Positions 46,804 to 58,395 of a stretch of DNA of 64,000 nucleotides are shown in pieces. Numbering within the stretch: position 1 is the stretch's first letter; each line of letters opens with the position of its first letter. Below the pieces are notes generated by a model. That model made no database searches. It saw only the letters and a list, made by a program, of their open reading frames with translations, and was not told the DNA's origin. The DNA is taken from contig NC_081555.1 in assembly GCF_963082655.1 (NCBI RefSeq), positions 177,490,944 to 177,554,943 of the forward strand, in the 5' to 3' direction. The DNA comes from Stomoxys calcitrans. Lineage: Eukaryota > Arthropoda > Insecta > Diptera > Muscidae. The position numbers were made by a program, and so were the translations under genes.

Positions 46804-48487
46804 TTATACCCACCACCAAAGGATGGGGGTATATTCATTTTGTCATTCCGTTTGCAACACATGGAAACAACCATTTTCGACCCTAGATCAGCGTTAACAT
46901 CTAAGACGATCTAGCCATGTCCGTCCGTCTGTCTGTTGCAATCACGCTACAGTCATTAAAAATAGAGATATTGAGCTGAAATGCACAGATCCTTTGTTTG
47001 TCCATAAGCAGGTTAAGTTCGAAGATGGGCTATATCGGACTACATCTTGATATAGCCCCCATTTAGACCGATCCGCCGATTTAGGGTCTTTGGGCCATAA
47101 AAACCGCATTTATTATCCGATTTTGCTAAAATTTAGGACAGTGAGTTGTGTAAGGTCCGTCGACATTCCAGTTCAATTTGGCTTAGATCGGTCCAGATTT
47201 GGATATAGCTGCCATATTGACCGATCTCTCGATTTAAGGTTTTGGGCCCATAATGCCCCATTTATTGTCCGATATCGCCGAAATTTGGGACAGTGAGTTC
47301 AGTTAAGCCCCTCGACATACTTTGCAATATGGCGCAGATCGGTCTAGACTTGGATATAGCTGCCATATAGACCGATCACTCGATTTAAAGTTTTGGGTCC
47401 ATAAAAGGCGCATTTATTGTCCGATGTCTCCGAAATTTGGGACTGTGAGTTAAGTTAAGCCCCTCGACATACTTCTGCAATATGGCGCAGATCGGTCCAA
47501 ATTTGGATATTGCTGCAATATAGACCGATCTCTCGATTTAAAGTTTTGGGCGCATAAAAGGCGCATTTAATGTCCGATGTCTCCGAAATTTGAGACTGAG
47601 AGTTGTGTTAGGCCCCTCGACATACTTCTGCAATATGGCGCAGATCGGTCCAGATTTGGATATTGCTTCCATATAGACCGATCTCTCGATTTAAAGTTTT
47701 GGGCCCATAAATAGCGCATTTAATGTCCGATGTCTCCGAAATTTGGGACTGTGAGTTAAGTTAAGCCCTTCGACATACTTCTGCAATATGGCGCAGATCG
47801 GTCCAAATTTGGATATTGCTGCAATATAGACCGATCTCTCGATTTAAGGATTTGGGCGCATAATAGGCGCATTTAATGTCCGATGTCTTCGAAATTTGGG
47901 ACTGTGAGTTGTGTTAGGCCCTTCGACATCCTTATTCAATATTGTCCAGATCGGTCCAAATTTTGATATAGCTGCCATATAAACCGATCTGCCAATTTAA
48001 GGTCTTGCGCCCATAAAAGGCGCATTTATTGTCCGATGTCGCCGAAATTTGTGACAGTGAGTTAAGTAAAGCCTCTCGACATACTTCTGCAATATGGCTC
48101 ATATCGGTCCAGATTTGAATATAGCTGCCATATAGACCGATCTCTCAATTTAAGGTTTTGGGCCCATAAAAGGCGCATTTAATGTCCGATGTCTCCGAAA
48201 TTTGGGACAGTGAGTTAAGTTAAACCCTTCGACATCCTTCTTCAATTTGGCCCAAATCGGTCCAGGTTTGGATATAGCTGTCATATAGACCGATATCTCG
48301 ATTTAAAGTCTTGGCCCCATAAAAGGCGCAATTGAACAATGACTTGTACTTATAAGTATTTGCTCCAAATCGGAGCATAAGGTATGCATTTTTCACCGGA
48401 TTTTGACGAAAGGTGGTTTACATATATACCCGAGGTGGTGGGTATCCAAAGTTCGGCCCGGCCGAACGTAGCGCCTGTTTACTTGTT
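46804..48487 (-). mobile_element. DA element (DINE-1-like), copy 4, complete
   Basis: The TATACC end is TTATACCCACCACCAAAGGA and the hairpin end GGCCCGGCCGAACGTAGCGC then CTGTTTACTTGTT. About eight monomers of 150-154 bp lie between, several sharing the variant ATACTTCTGCAATATGGCGC and hence amplified within this copy. The cleanest full-length DA here. Confidence 0.9.
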
Positions 48488-50651
48488 TTTTTTTTCGTAA
48501 AAATTGCTCAATCTGAATTTTCGTTTTTGGAAAAAATTGGGAAAAAAAATGTTTTTGGAAATCGAACCTCAAATGCTCTCTGAGTTATCACGGTATAGAC
48601 AATTCTTGTATGTTCTTTCTAGATGTTCATAGAATAAAGAGCTGTTCTTTGTTGTATTTTTTAAAATAGGCCATACAGAAGTCCAAAAGTAAAAAAATAA
48701 ATGGAAATAGGTCCACAACAGTTGATCTATAAGCTGAGCACTTCAACAGTCAAGGCTGAAGAAGGGTAATATTTTAGCTGTAGGGTTTTGTTGACCCACA
48801 ACTCTAATGGAGGGTGGTGCAAAAGTCCACCACTTATGAGCCACCCAATTTTTTGGTAGCTACAATTTGCGAATTGATTTACATCAAATTTTCCATTGAA
48901 ATGCTATGCAAAAAATTAATTCAAAATAAAATTTTGAAAAATAAAAATTTAAATTTAATCTTTCTTTAAACTTCAAAATGTCAGCTAGCTGCCTCTTTTC
49001 AATTCAGCATTAAAATATTCCTTATTTATTGCAACAACGAGTGGCTATGTTATCACATCAGCTATTCTTAGTGTCCATAAAGAAGCTGCCTGTATAGTCC
49101 CTTTGCTAAATGTCGTATTTTCCCCCAAACATGGTCAGATTATTTGCTTATCTAAGCAGGGACATTGTTTCGACAAACATCCCGTTGTTGTAGCAGTTAC
49201 CTCCTTACAATATCAAATACCTGTGGTATATCCTTTGCAGCAATCTTATCTGATGGAGTGTGAACCATGGAACACTACCGGCAAAGGTGGTTGCTTTGTG
49301 CTGTTGGGATTTTTTATGAGAATATGTGTGCTTGGCTTGTAATGTGTGAAAGATGATCTACAACGGATATCCTATGGGCCACCATAGTGCTGTTGCAGCT
49401 ACCGTTACGTGTGCCTGTTGGTTTATGGCACTTTAAGGATATGTGGCCGAGACGTGTGTGTGTGTGCATGGCTGGAGGGTGAGGATTTTGCAAAATGTAT
49501 GCAAACCTTACAACTCCCCGGCGTTTTGCAGACTTTCATATTCATTCAACACATTTTAGCTGCTTGTGGTAACTGTTTATGGCTTTGTTGGTTATTGAAT
49601 TAGCCCAATAAACCAGAAAAAGAAACATAGAAAACCGATTCACTACGTAAAAATGGCAAACGAGGCAGCCCAGCAAACACCCGTAGTATGCTGAACTGAC
49701 AAAGTCATTCAATTGTAAATTGTACCACAGAGGCTTCCTGATGCTACATAGGACTACCCAAGGCACACACGTGAACACATTCTTGGATACTGCAACATAT
49801 TCGTTCTCACGTACCTACTACATGGCTACTGCTGCTGGTGTTGATTCAAATTATCCTGGTGTATCTTTATATTTAGAATGTATCAATGTGTTAGCCTTGG
49901 TGGGAGTGTGTGTCTGTGTATATGCCAATTGTTTGTAGACTCCCTAACAGACTCGAAGGTAATGAGCTGTGAGCTATTTCTCTGTCATTTTATGTTAGTC
50001 ATCATAGCCCTGGTCTCATTCAATAAAAATGTAACAGCATCATCATCATCAACATCGTTGCTATCAATGTCCTTTCCACTCATTGCCTTATTCGTGGTTG
50101 CAAACGATGTATGTTTGAGTGTTTTATGGTGACGCAAAGAAAATCATATTTCCCATGCTTAGCAGCATTCAGGACTCAATTAAATTCTATGCTTTAAAGA
50201 AACAAACAAACGACCGAAGGCAACACCATCATCATCGTCATCGGTAGATGGCTTCATCACTAGCATATCGATGGATTGTGGACTTGGGCTTTTGTGGCAC
50301 ACAAAACACATCAAAGGATTTTCGATAAGGTTTCAGGTTCTCAGTATGATTATGAGTATCCATGAGTGTTTTGTTTATTTCCCAAATGTCTTTGTATTCA
50401 TTTCCAATTAATGAGCCAGAGAGTGCATTTGATTAGTAATTTGATGTTGTTTGTGTTAATCATTTACGATTCAATGATTTTTAATTATCCTGGACGTATC
50501 GATTTAATTGAAAATACCATTTCCATTAATAGGATGAACATAATGCGTGCTTAATTGTTTACACCTTAAATAAAATTAAATTTGTACGAATTAACAGAAA
50601 GGTTTCAGACAATTATACACACAATATGAAAATATCCCATAAATATAAAAT
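48488..50651. other. anonymous stretch, no supported gene
   Basis: No repeat family of this window. GTGTGTGTGTGCATGG at 49456 is a short GT run. Frames of 60-84 codons on both strands are unconvincing. Confidence 0.5.
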
Positions 50652-51273
50652 AACAAGTAAAAAGGCGTTCGGGTCGAACGTCCGGGGCCAAGACTTTAAA
50701 TCGTCCGAGGCCAAGACTTTAAATCGAGATATCGGTCTTCATGGCAACTATATCCAAATCTGGACTGATTTGGGCCAAATTGAAGAAGAACGTCGAAGAG
50801 TCTAACACAACTCGCTGTCCCAAATTTCAGTGACATCGGACAATAAATGCGCCTTTTATGGCCCCAAAACCTAAAACCGAGCGATCGGTCTATATGGCAG
50901 CTATATCCAAGTATTTATATACCGATCTGTGCCATATTGCAGTAGTATGTCAACCAGCTTTACTGAACTCACTGTTCCAAATTTCGGCGACATCTGGAAA
51001 TAAATGAGCCTTTTATGGGCCCAAAACCTTAAATCGAGAGATCGGTCTATATGGCAGCTATTTCCAAATCTGGACCGATCTGAGCTCAATTGTAGAAGAA
51101 TTTCGAAGGGCCTAACACAACTCACTGTTTCAAATTTTGGCAAAATCGGATAATAAATGTGGCTTTTGGAGCCACTGCTGAGGATCGGTCTATATGGCAG
51201 CTATATCCAAATCTGGAACGATCTGGGCCAAATGAAAAATGACTATACCCCCATCCTTCGGTGGTAGGTATAA
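50652..51273 (+). mobile_element. DA element, copy 5, internally shortened
   Basis: The hairpin end (AACAAGTAAAAAGGCGTTCG, decayed to TCGGGTCGAACGTCCGG), four monomers, then directly CTATACCCCCATCCTTCGGT and GGTAGGTATAAAC. The CCATGTCCGTCC block near the TATACC end is deleted. Confidence 0.83.
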
Positions 51274-52345
51274 ACAATCAAGAGCGTGCTAAGTTCGGCC
51301 GGGCCGAATCTTATATACCCTCCACCATTGATCGCATTTGTGGAGTTCTATGCGCGGTATCTCTTTTTAGACAAACATAGAATATTGGATAAGATCTGTT
51401 ATCCTATTGAAGCTATATCAAGTTATAGTCAGATTCGGACCATAAATGAATGCTGATTGACATTGTAGAAGTCATTGTGTAATATTTCAGTTCATTCGGA
51501 TAAGAATTGCGCCTTGTAGGGGCTCAAGAAGCAAAATCGGGAGATAGGTTTATATGGGAGCTGTATCAAGCTATTGATCGATTCAGACCATACTATACAC
51601 GTATGTTGAAAGTCATGAGAGAAGCCCTTGTACAAAATTTCAGCCAAATCGGATGAGAATTGCGCCCTCTAGAGGTTCAAGAAGTCAAGATCCCAGATCG
51701 GTTTATATGACAGCTATATCAGGTTGTACATCGATTTACGCCATACTTAGCACAGTTATTGGAAGTCATAACAAAACACCTCATGCAAAATTTCAGCCAA
51801 ATCGGATGAGAATTGCGCCCTCAATTAGCTCAAGAAGTCAAGATCCAAGATCGCTTTATGTGACAGCTATACCAGATTATGAACCGATTTGAATCATACT
51901 TAGCACAGTTGTTGAAAGTAATTCCAAAACACTACGTGCAAAATTTCAGTTAAATCGGACGAGAATTGCGCCCTCTAGAGGCTCAAGAAGTCAAGACCCC
52001 AGATCGGTTATACGGCAGCTATATCAAAATATGGACCGATTTGAACCATACTTTGCGTAGTTGTTGGAAGTGATACCAAACCACTACGTGCAAAATTTTA
52101 ATAAAAGCGGATAGGAATTGCGCCCTCTAGGGGCTCAAGAAGTCAAGATCCCCAGATCGGTTTATATGACAGCTATACCAGATTATGAACCGATTTGAAC
52201 CATACTTGGCATAGTTGTTGGATATCATAGCAAAACACGTCGTGCAAAATCGGATAATCAAATCGGATAAGAATTGCGCACTCTGGAGGGTCAAGAAGTC
52301 AAGACCCAAGATCGGTTTATACGGCAGCTATATCAGGTTATGGAC
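51274..52345 (+). mobile_element. DB element, copy 7, truncated
   Basis: AGAGCGTGCTAAGTTCGGCC with hairpin TTCGGCCGGGCCGAA starts within 2 bp of the DA end. Six monomers follow. It is cut at GGTTATGGACCG, where DE begins. Confidence 0.86.
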
Positions 52346-52770
52346 CGTAAGTAAGTATACCGATCGGCTCAGAATCCCTTTCCGATTCGATTTAGCTTTG
52401 TTCGTTTCTCCTTGATACTTTGTGTACAAAGTACAGTTTGCAATTTTCATCCGACCATCATCAAGCAGGCATTTTTGGCCTAGAGACGAAGCCTATTGAA
52501 AATGGAAGAAATCGGTTCAGATTTGGATGTAGCACCCATATACATCTATGTATGTATCACCCGATTTTCACTTTTAGAATTCCTGCAAACGCATTTACCA
52601 TCCAATCTTCTTAAAATTTTGCACAACGATTTCCTCTGTGACACCAGCAAAAGGCAAGGATTGTTGTGAAAATTCCACATTTAAAATGTAAGCAAATTTT
52701 AATGTCGAAGCCTTAGCCTGCATAACCAATGTTGTATAGGGTATCAAAAGGTCGGCTTTGGCGTCCTTAC
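52346..52770 (-). mobile_element. DE element, truncated
   Basis: AAGTATACCGATCGGCTCAG, a monomer with ATCGGTTCAGATTTGGATGT, then CTGTGACACCAGC and GTATCAAAAGGTCGGCTTTG near the decayed hairpin end. Confidence 0.7.
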
Positions 52771-53390
52771 ACATATAAATTCAAAGTTTACATTTGATAA
52801 AAGTCTCCATTCTATGCAAATGGGATGGTCAAAACGTTCTCCCTGTACAGATAAAAATTACAATATTTTGAAAAACAACAACTCTGGTCGAAAAGACAAC
52901 TACGAAAGTTGTTAATTTTCCTGCAACAATTTATTTTGAATCTCAACGACCCAAAGTACAAATTTGTTGTTGAAAGGCACTATGGGCAAGCCAACACATA
53001 ACAACAGCAACAATATATCCATAAGCAAGGCAAAAACCATCTTACCAGCCAACACATGTGTTTTTTCGGGTGGTGGTGTTTTTGTTTTTTTTTTTTTTGT
53101 TTGGCTAGCGCTGCCTTTTCTTGTTCGTTTTACTGCTGCTCTCGGGTTTTCCTCTGTCACTCTCTACTATTGCACTTAAAAAAAAATTTAATAGTTGTGG
53201 TATTGAACTCATGATCTCATGTTTGGTAGTCTTGCACGCATCCTCTAGTCTACCGACATCACCTTCTTTACTAGTAATAAGTGTCTCAATTAATTAAATT
53301 TAAAAAAAGGTAAAATCCACTCTAAAAATTTTTTTCTGAATACGAAATTCATATTTTTTTATGCCGAATTTCTAAATTATGTTTAATGAA
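52771..53390. other. anonymous stretch; weak tRNA-like patch
   Basis: The minus strand of 53190-53260 has a box A-like TAGACTAGAGGATGCGTGC and a box B-like GAGTTCAATACC about 30 bp later. No cloverleaf could be closed. It may be another tRNA-derived SINE head. Nothing else recognised. Confidence 0.35.
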
Positions 53391-54751
53391 AAACAATAAG
53401 AGCGTGCTAAGTTCGGCCGGACCGAATCTTATATACCCTCCACCATGAATCACATTTGTCGAGTGCTATGCACGGTATCTCTTTTAAGGCAAACAAAGAA
53501 TATTGAATAAGAACTATTATGCTATTGGAGCTATATCAAGTTATAGTCCGATTTGGACCATAAATGAATGCAGATTATTGTAGAAGTCATTGTGTAATAT
53601 TTCAGTTCATTCGGATAAGAATTGCGCCTTGCAGGGGCACAAGAAGCAAAATCGGCAGATAGGTTTATATGGGAGCTGTATCAAGCTATTGATCGATTCA
53701 GACCATATTATACACGTATATTGGAGGTCATGAGAGAAGCCGTTGTACAAAATTTCTGTCAAATTGCATGAGAATTGCGCCCTCTAGAGGCTCAAGAAGT
53801 CAAAATTCCAGATAGGTTTACATGGGAGCTTTATTTGATTATGTGCCGGTTTGCGCAATACTTAGCACAGTTATTGGAAGTCATAACAAAACACCTCATG
53901 CAAAATTTCAGTCAAAATCGGATGAGAATTGCGCGCTCTTTCGGTTCAAGATGTCAACATCCAAGATCGGTTTATATGACACTCATACCAGATAATGAAC
54001 CGATTTAAACCATACTTAGCACAGTAGTTGGACGAGAATTGTGCTCTCTATAGGCTCAAAAAGTCAAGACCCAAGATCGGTTTATATGGCAGCTATATAA
54101 AAACATGGACCCAATCGAATGGGAATTGCGCGCTCTATTGGCTCAAGAAGTCAAGATCCAAGATCGGTTTATATGACAGTTTTACCAGATTATGAACCGA
54201 TTTGAACCAAACTTAACACAGTTGTTGGAATTATAATAAAACACTTCGTGCCAAATGTCAGTCAAATCGCACGAGAATTGTGCCCTCTAGAGGCTCAAGA
54301 AGTCAAGACCCAAGATCGGTTTATATGGCAGCTATATCAAAACATGGAGCGATTTAAACCATACTTAGCGCAGTTGTCGAAAATCATAACGGAACACGTC
54401 GTGCAAAATTTTAGCCAAATCGGATAAGAATTGCACACTCTAGAGACTCAAGAAGTCAAGACCCAAGATCGGTTTATATGGCAGCCATATCAAAACATGG
54501 ACCGATTTGGGCCATTTAAAATCCCAATCGACCTACACTTATAAAAAGTATTTGTGCAAAATTTCAAGCGGCTAGCATTACTCCTTCGAAAGTTAGAGTG
54601 CTTTCGACAGACTGACGGACGGACGGACAGACGGACGGGCGGACATGGCTCGATCGACTTAAAATGACATGACAGACGCATATTTCGAGGTGTTACAAAC
54701 AGAATGACGAAATTAGTATACCTCCATCCTATGGTGGAGGGTATAAAAAGT
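53391..54751 (+). mobile_element. DB element (DINE-1-like), copy 8, complete
   Basis: The hairpin end is GAGCGTGCTAAGTTCGGCCG. About seven monomers are followed by GACGGACGGACGGACAGACG and the TATACC end CCTATGGTGGAGGGTATAAA. One monomer boundary is scrambled near 54100. Confidence 0.88.
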
Positions 54752-54954
54752 AAAAATTTTATTGGCCGACCGTGGGACTCGACCTAGGTTTGCAAGTCAT
54801 GAATGGCATGGGAGTTTTTTGCTCTACATGGTAGTACGCCTATTTTTACAACTACCTCAACTAAAGAATTTGTAGAAAGTTAACAAAATTTCAATAATTT
54901 TGTCTGTCAAGCCTCTTATAGAGACTTACTTACGTACTTCAAACAAAGAATGTC
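54752..54954. other. junction DNA with a weak tRNA-like patch
   Basis: The minus strand near 54760-54830 reads CCTAGGTCGAGTCCCACGG, similar to a tRNA T-arm, but no full cloverleaf is seen. Confidence 0.3.
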
Positions 54955-55030
54955 TTCGACTCAATGCCAAAATTCGTCGATCATTCAGCTCGTCTCGAAA
55001 GAGAAACAAACAAAAATTAGTTGAGAATTT
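54955..55030 (-). repeat. Rep-C fragment, copy 7
   Basis: GCTCGTCTCGAAAGAGAAAC preceded by CGATCATTCA: only one end of Rep-C. Confidence 0.7.
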
Positions 55031-56569
55031 AAAGTTTCACATACAAATATGGTAGTTGGTTCATTCTACGAGTTATTTTTTTCCTGTGTGGGAATTCCAT
55101 CAACAACATGATACAGGAAACAAGAATTTTAGTAAAAAGATTTTTTTCCAAAAAAAATTTTTGACTTTTTGAAACTAAACTGACATGAAAGATTCTATCA
55201 AACGAAAGGCATTCGTTAATAATCCATGAAATTGACTTTATGATATTTTATGAAACATGATGTTTTTAGGGCTTTTCCCCTTAAAACCATTTTCAAACTT
55301 TCATTTGTCATATTTATACACTGTAATTACAAAATTTATGATTTCAAACTAAGAACGTCAAAGTTCATTTAGTTCTTCTTTACTTTGGAGTTTCTGCGGC
55401 AAACAGAAAATGAAAGGGCCCCCCCGAGAATAAGAATTTATATTTCCCAATGCCCTAGCCAGAAAACGGAGAAGTAAAATGGAACAAACAAAAGGAAGAA
55501 AAACATAGCATAAATAAATCCCGGAAATATTTAAACAGTTTGGAAGGCGGAAATAACAAAATAAGCAAATTGTCTGCGTAATAAAAATTGTTTCCGCATA
55601 AAAATGCCACCATGCTAACAGATACAGGGTGGGAGTGGAGGAGTTTCGGAGGTGGAGTTAAGTGTAAAGGCAAGATGTTTGAAACCATTTAATTTTTTTC
55701 TCGTATTCCGCATCTTTTTCTCGTTCCCCAGAAAACATGTTGGTTAGGATTTGTGTATTTTCTTTCGTTTTTTAGGTCAAATTTGTCCTTTATTCTCTCT
55801 TTAGGATGGGAAATCGCCCGCCCATACAAGACAAAGTAGAGCCATAACTCAACAGGCTGGAATAACGTAGACCTGTTGATTGTATTTGCTCGTGATGCCG
55901 TCGAAACCAAGCAAGAAAAGAAAAAACAAATATTTAAATTAGGCTGAGATGCCGGAAAAAAAACGTCGGTAATTTTTTATGGTTTTCTGCTGGCTTTTTT
56001 GGTTTATTTTCTTTGCTTGTACTTTAGCCGGCCCATAAAGCCATACATTATTCGCTACATGCCAGCAGGACACTTCATGAAGGAAACGAACTCTAATTTA
56101 AAATTGATTGTAGATGCCATTGCTGTGTGGTGTGTGGCTGTGTCTGTTGAGAGTCCTGCCTTGTCCTGTTGCATGAGCCTTCATTAATTCAAATGGACTT
56201 ATTTCTGACCATAATCATGATTTATGGCGCCACCGCACGCCGCCTTTCAAATGCGGATTTTCAAATTCAATGCCACATTGCATTGCGCTGAGATGTCATG
56301 CAATGCTTGCAGATGTTATCGTCGTTTATTAAATTTCTTACCAATGGCCCACAAGAGTTTCCTGTTTGCTTTTTGGCGAAATTGGTGTTGTGATTTATTG
56401 GGTAAATTATTTGAGTTATTATCTGAAGAAAACAGTGTAAAATGTTTTTTTATAATAATTTGGGAGGAGCTTGGTGCTTTGCATGAGATTTGTGATTAAA
56501 AATAGAGATAAGTAAATATTTCTACAAATTTGTAATTCAGTATAAGCTAGAAAATTTCTCTCATACCAA
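55031..56569. other. anonymous stretch, no supported gene
   Basis: AT-rich; frames of 60-91 codons with no recognisable domain. Confidence 0.5.
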
Positions 56570-57085
56570 TTAGAATTGTTCAAATTTACCCATGAACATT
56601 CCGTTAAGGAACAGGGGCGAACTTCTCGCATGTCAATGAGGGCTGTCCGATTCAAGTTTAAGCTCAATGATAGGGGACCTACTTTTTATAGCAGAGTCCG
56701 AACGTCGTACCGCAGTGTGACAGCTCTTTGGCGGAGAAGTTTTTCTATGGGATATGTCGCCAGCATTAGGAGGGGATTAGCAAATGCAAATTTTGCCCAT
56801 GAACATTCCACTAAGGAACTGGGGCAAACTTCTCACATATCATAGTACCTCAAAAATGTTGCCAGCATTAGGTGGGGAAAACCAATGCTGAAAATTTTTG
56901 TGATGGTCTAGCCAGGATTCGAACCCAGGGGTTCAGCCTGAAAGGCGGAGATGCTAACCTCTGCGCTACGGTTGTCTATGGTGGGATTAGCATTGCTGAA
57001 ACATTTTTTTGATGTTCTTGCCAGGATTTCAACCCGGGCGTTCAGTGTCATGGGCGGTTATGCTTTGGGCTACGGTGTTCCAAAT
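56570..57085 (-). mobile_element. cluster of three partial tRNA-derived SINEs (S5)
   Basis: The body and tail (ACATTCCGTTAAGGAACAGG) appear at 56593. A second tail (ACATTCCACTAAGGAACTGG) at 56804 leads into a full tRNA-like head at 56903-56980, with box B GGTTCGAATCCTGG and box A GTAGCGCAGAGGTTAGC on the minus strand. A third head with GGTTGAAATCCTGG lies at 57000-57080. All three have the same orientation. Confidence 0.85.
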
Positions 57086-57827
57086 TGAAAAAAGTAGTTG
57101 ACTTTAATTTATAACCAAACATATTGTCCCTCAATGACAGATTCTAAGACTACCTTTCATTTCAGTCCCATACTTTACATGACTGTTTCGGGGTTTCCCG
57201 GAATTTTTTTGGGGTGGACCGTTTTCCCCCAGTTACTTTACGCCAAATGTAGATATCAGATATATTGGATTAAGTCTGTTCATTAATCTTCCGAAAAAGG
57301 AGGTTCCACCAACTATCAGATAAGAAAAAATTCTACCCTGCACAACTCGTAAAAATTTCAATTATATGGCTAAAGACGGAGTGGAACATCGCTCCAAAGG
57401 ATGCGCTTAAGACTATATTCGGTCTAAGGTCTTTGCATCAGTACTGTAAATGAGAAGAGGACCTCCCTTAGTATGTCACAGCTCGGAATTGTAATGCTTG
57501 TCGGTTCAGCTCGAGTCTGTTGAGATTGCACAGTGGCCAAGGCTCTTTTGTCAGGGCTCGTTGGTCAAAGCTCTGTAATAAAGGTTTTGAGTCCCCATTT
57601 CTCAATACGAGGGACATCACTTACCCTGGGAGATGAGGAAGTGTGGCTCCAGATAGTGGTGCTTTTTGTCCACCGCATTGACAGATTTTTGATGTTACGC
57701 TGAACACAAGCAAAGTCGGATATCTAAAGGATTTGTTGGGATGAGGCGTAGCTGAAGATGTCCGAGGGTCAATGTTTTGTAAAAAAAATAAATTGAAGTA
57801 AGAAACAAAAATAAAAAAAAAATCAAG
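57086..57827. other. anonymous stretch
   Basis: No recognised repeat, RNA or coding frame. Confidence 0.45.
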
Positions 57828-57950
57828 TAAAAGCGTGCTAAATTCGGCCGGACCAAATCTTACATATCCTCCACCATTGATCGCATTTGTCAAGATCTTT
57901 GACCGGTATCTCTTTATAGGCAAACAAAGGATGATGAATAAGAATTACTA
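57828..57950 (+). mobile_element. DB hairpin end, truncated
   Basis: AAGTAAAAGCGTGCTAAATT with TTCGGCCGGACCAAA and TCCTCCACCATTGATCGC. It stops at AAGAATTACTAT, where DA sequence starts. Confidence 0.8.
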
Positions 57951-58395
57951 TGATCTAAGACGATTTAGCCATGTCCGTCTGTCTGTCTGTTGAAATCACG
58001 CTACAGTCATTAAAAATAGATATATTGAGCTGAAACTTTCCACAGATTCTTTTTTGTCCATAGGCGGGTTAAGCTCGAAGATGGGCTATATCGGACTATA
58101 TCTTGATATAGCCCCCATTAAGACCGATCCGCCGATTTAGGGTCTTAGGCCCATAAAAGCCGATTTTGCTGAAATTTGGGACAGTGAGTTGTGTTAGGCC
58201 CATTTATTATCCGATGTCGCCGAAATTTGGGACAATGAGTTAAGTTAAGCCCCTCGACATACTTCTGCAATATGGCAGAGATCGGTCCAGATTTGGATAT
58301 GGCTGCCATATAGACCGATATCTCGATTTAAAGTCTTGGCCCCATAAAAGGCGCATTTATAATCCGATTTCATTGAGATTTGCCAAGTAAACTTC
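57951..58395 (-). mobile_element. DA internal fragment
   Basis: GATCTAAGACGATTTAGCCA, CCATGTCCGTCTGTCTGTCT and three shortened monomers, with no termini. It runs in the opposite orientation to the DB end it abuts. Confidence 0.78.

Noticed and set aside
46804..48487. Regular 150 bp repeats considered as a CRISPR-like array
   Set aside because: Repeat units are contiguous diverged monomers without spacers, too long, and in a eukaryotic transposon with defined ends.
54760..54840. Possible tRNA gene on the minus strand
   Set aside because: Only a T-arm-like segment can be drawn; the acceptor and D arms do not pair.
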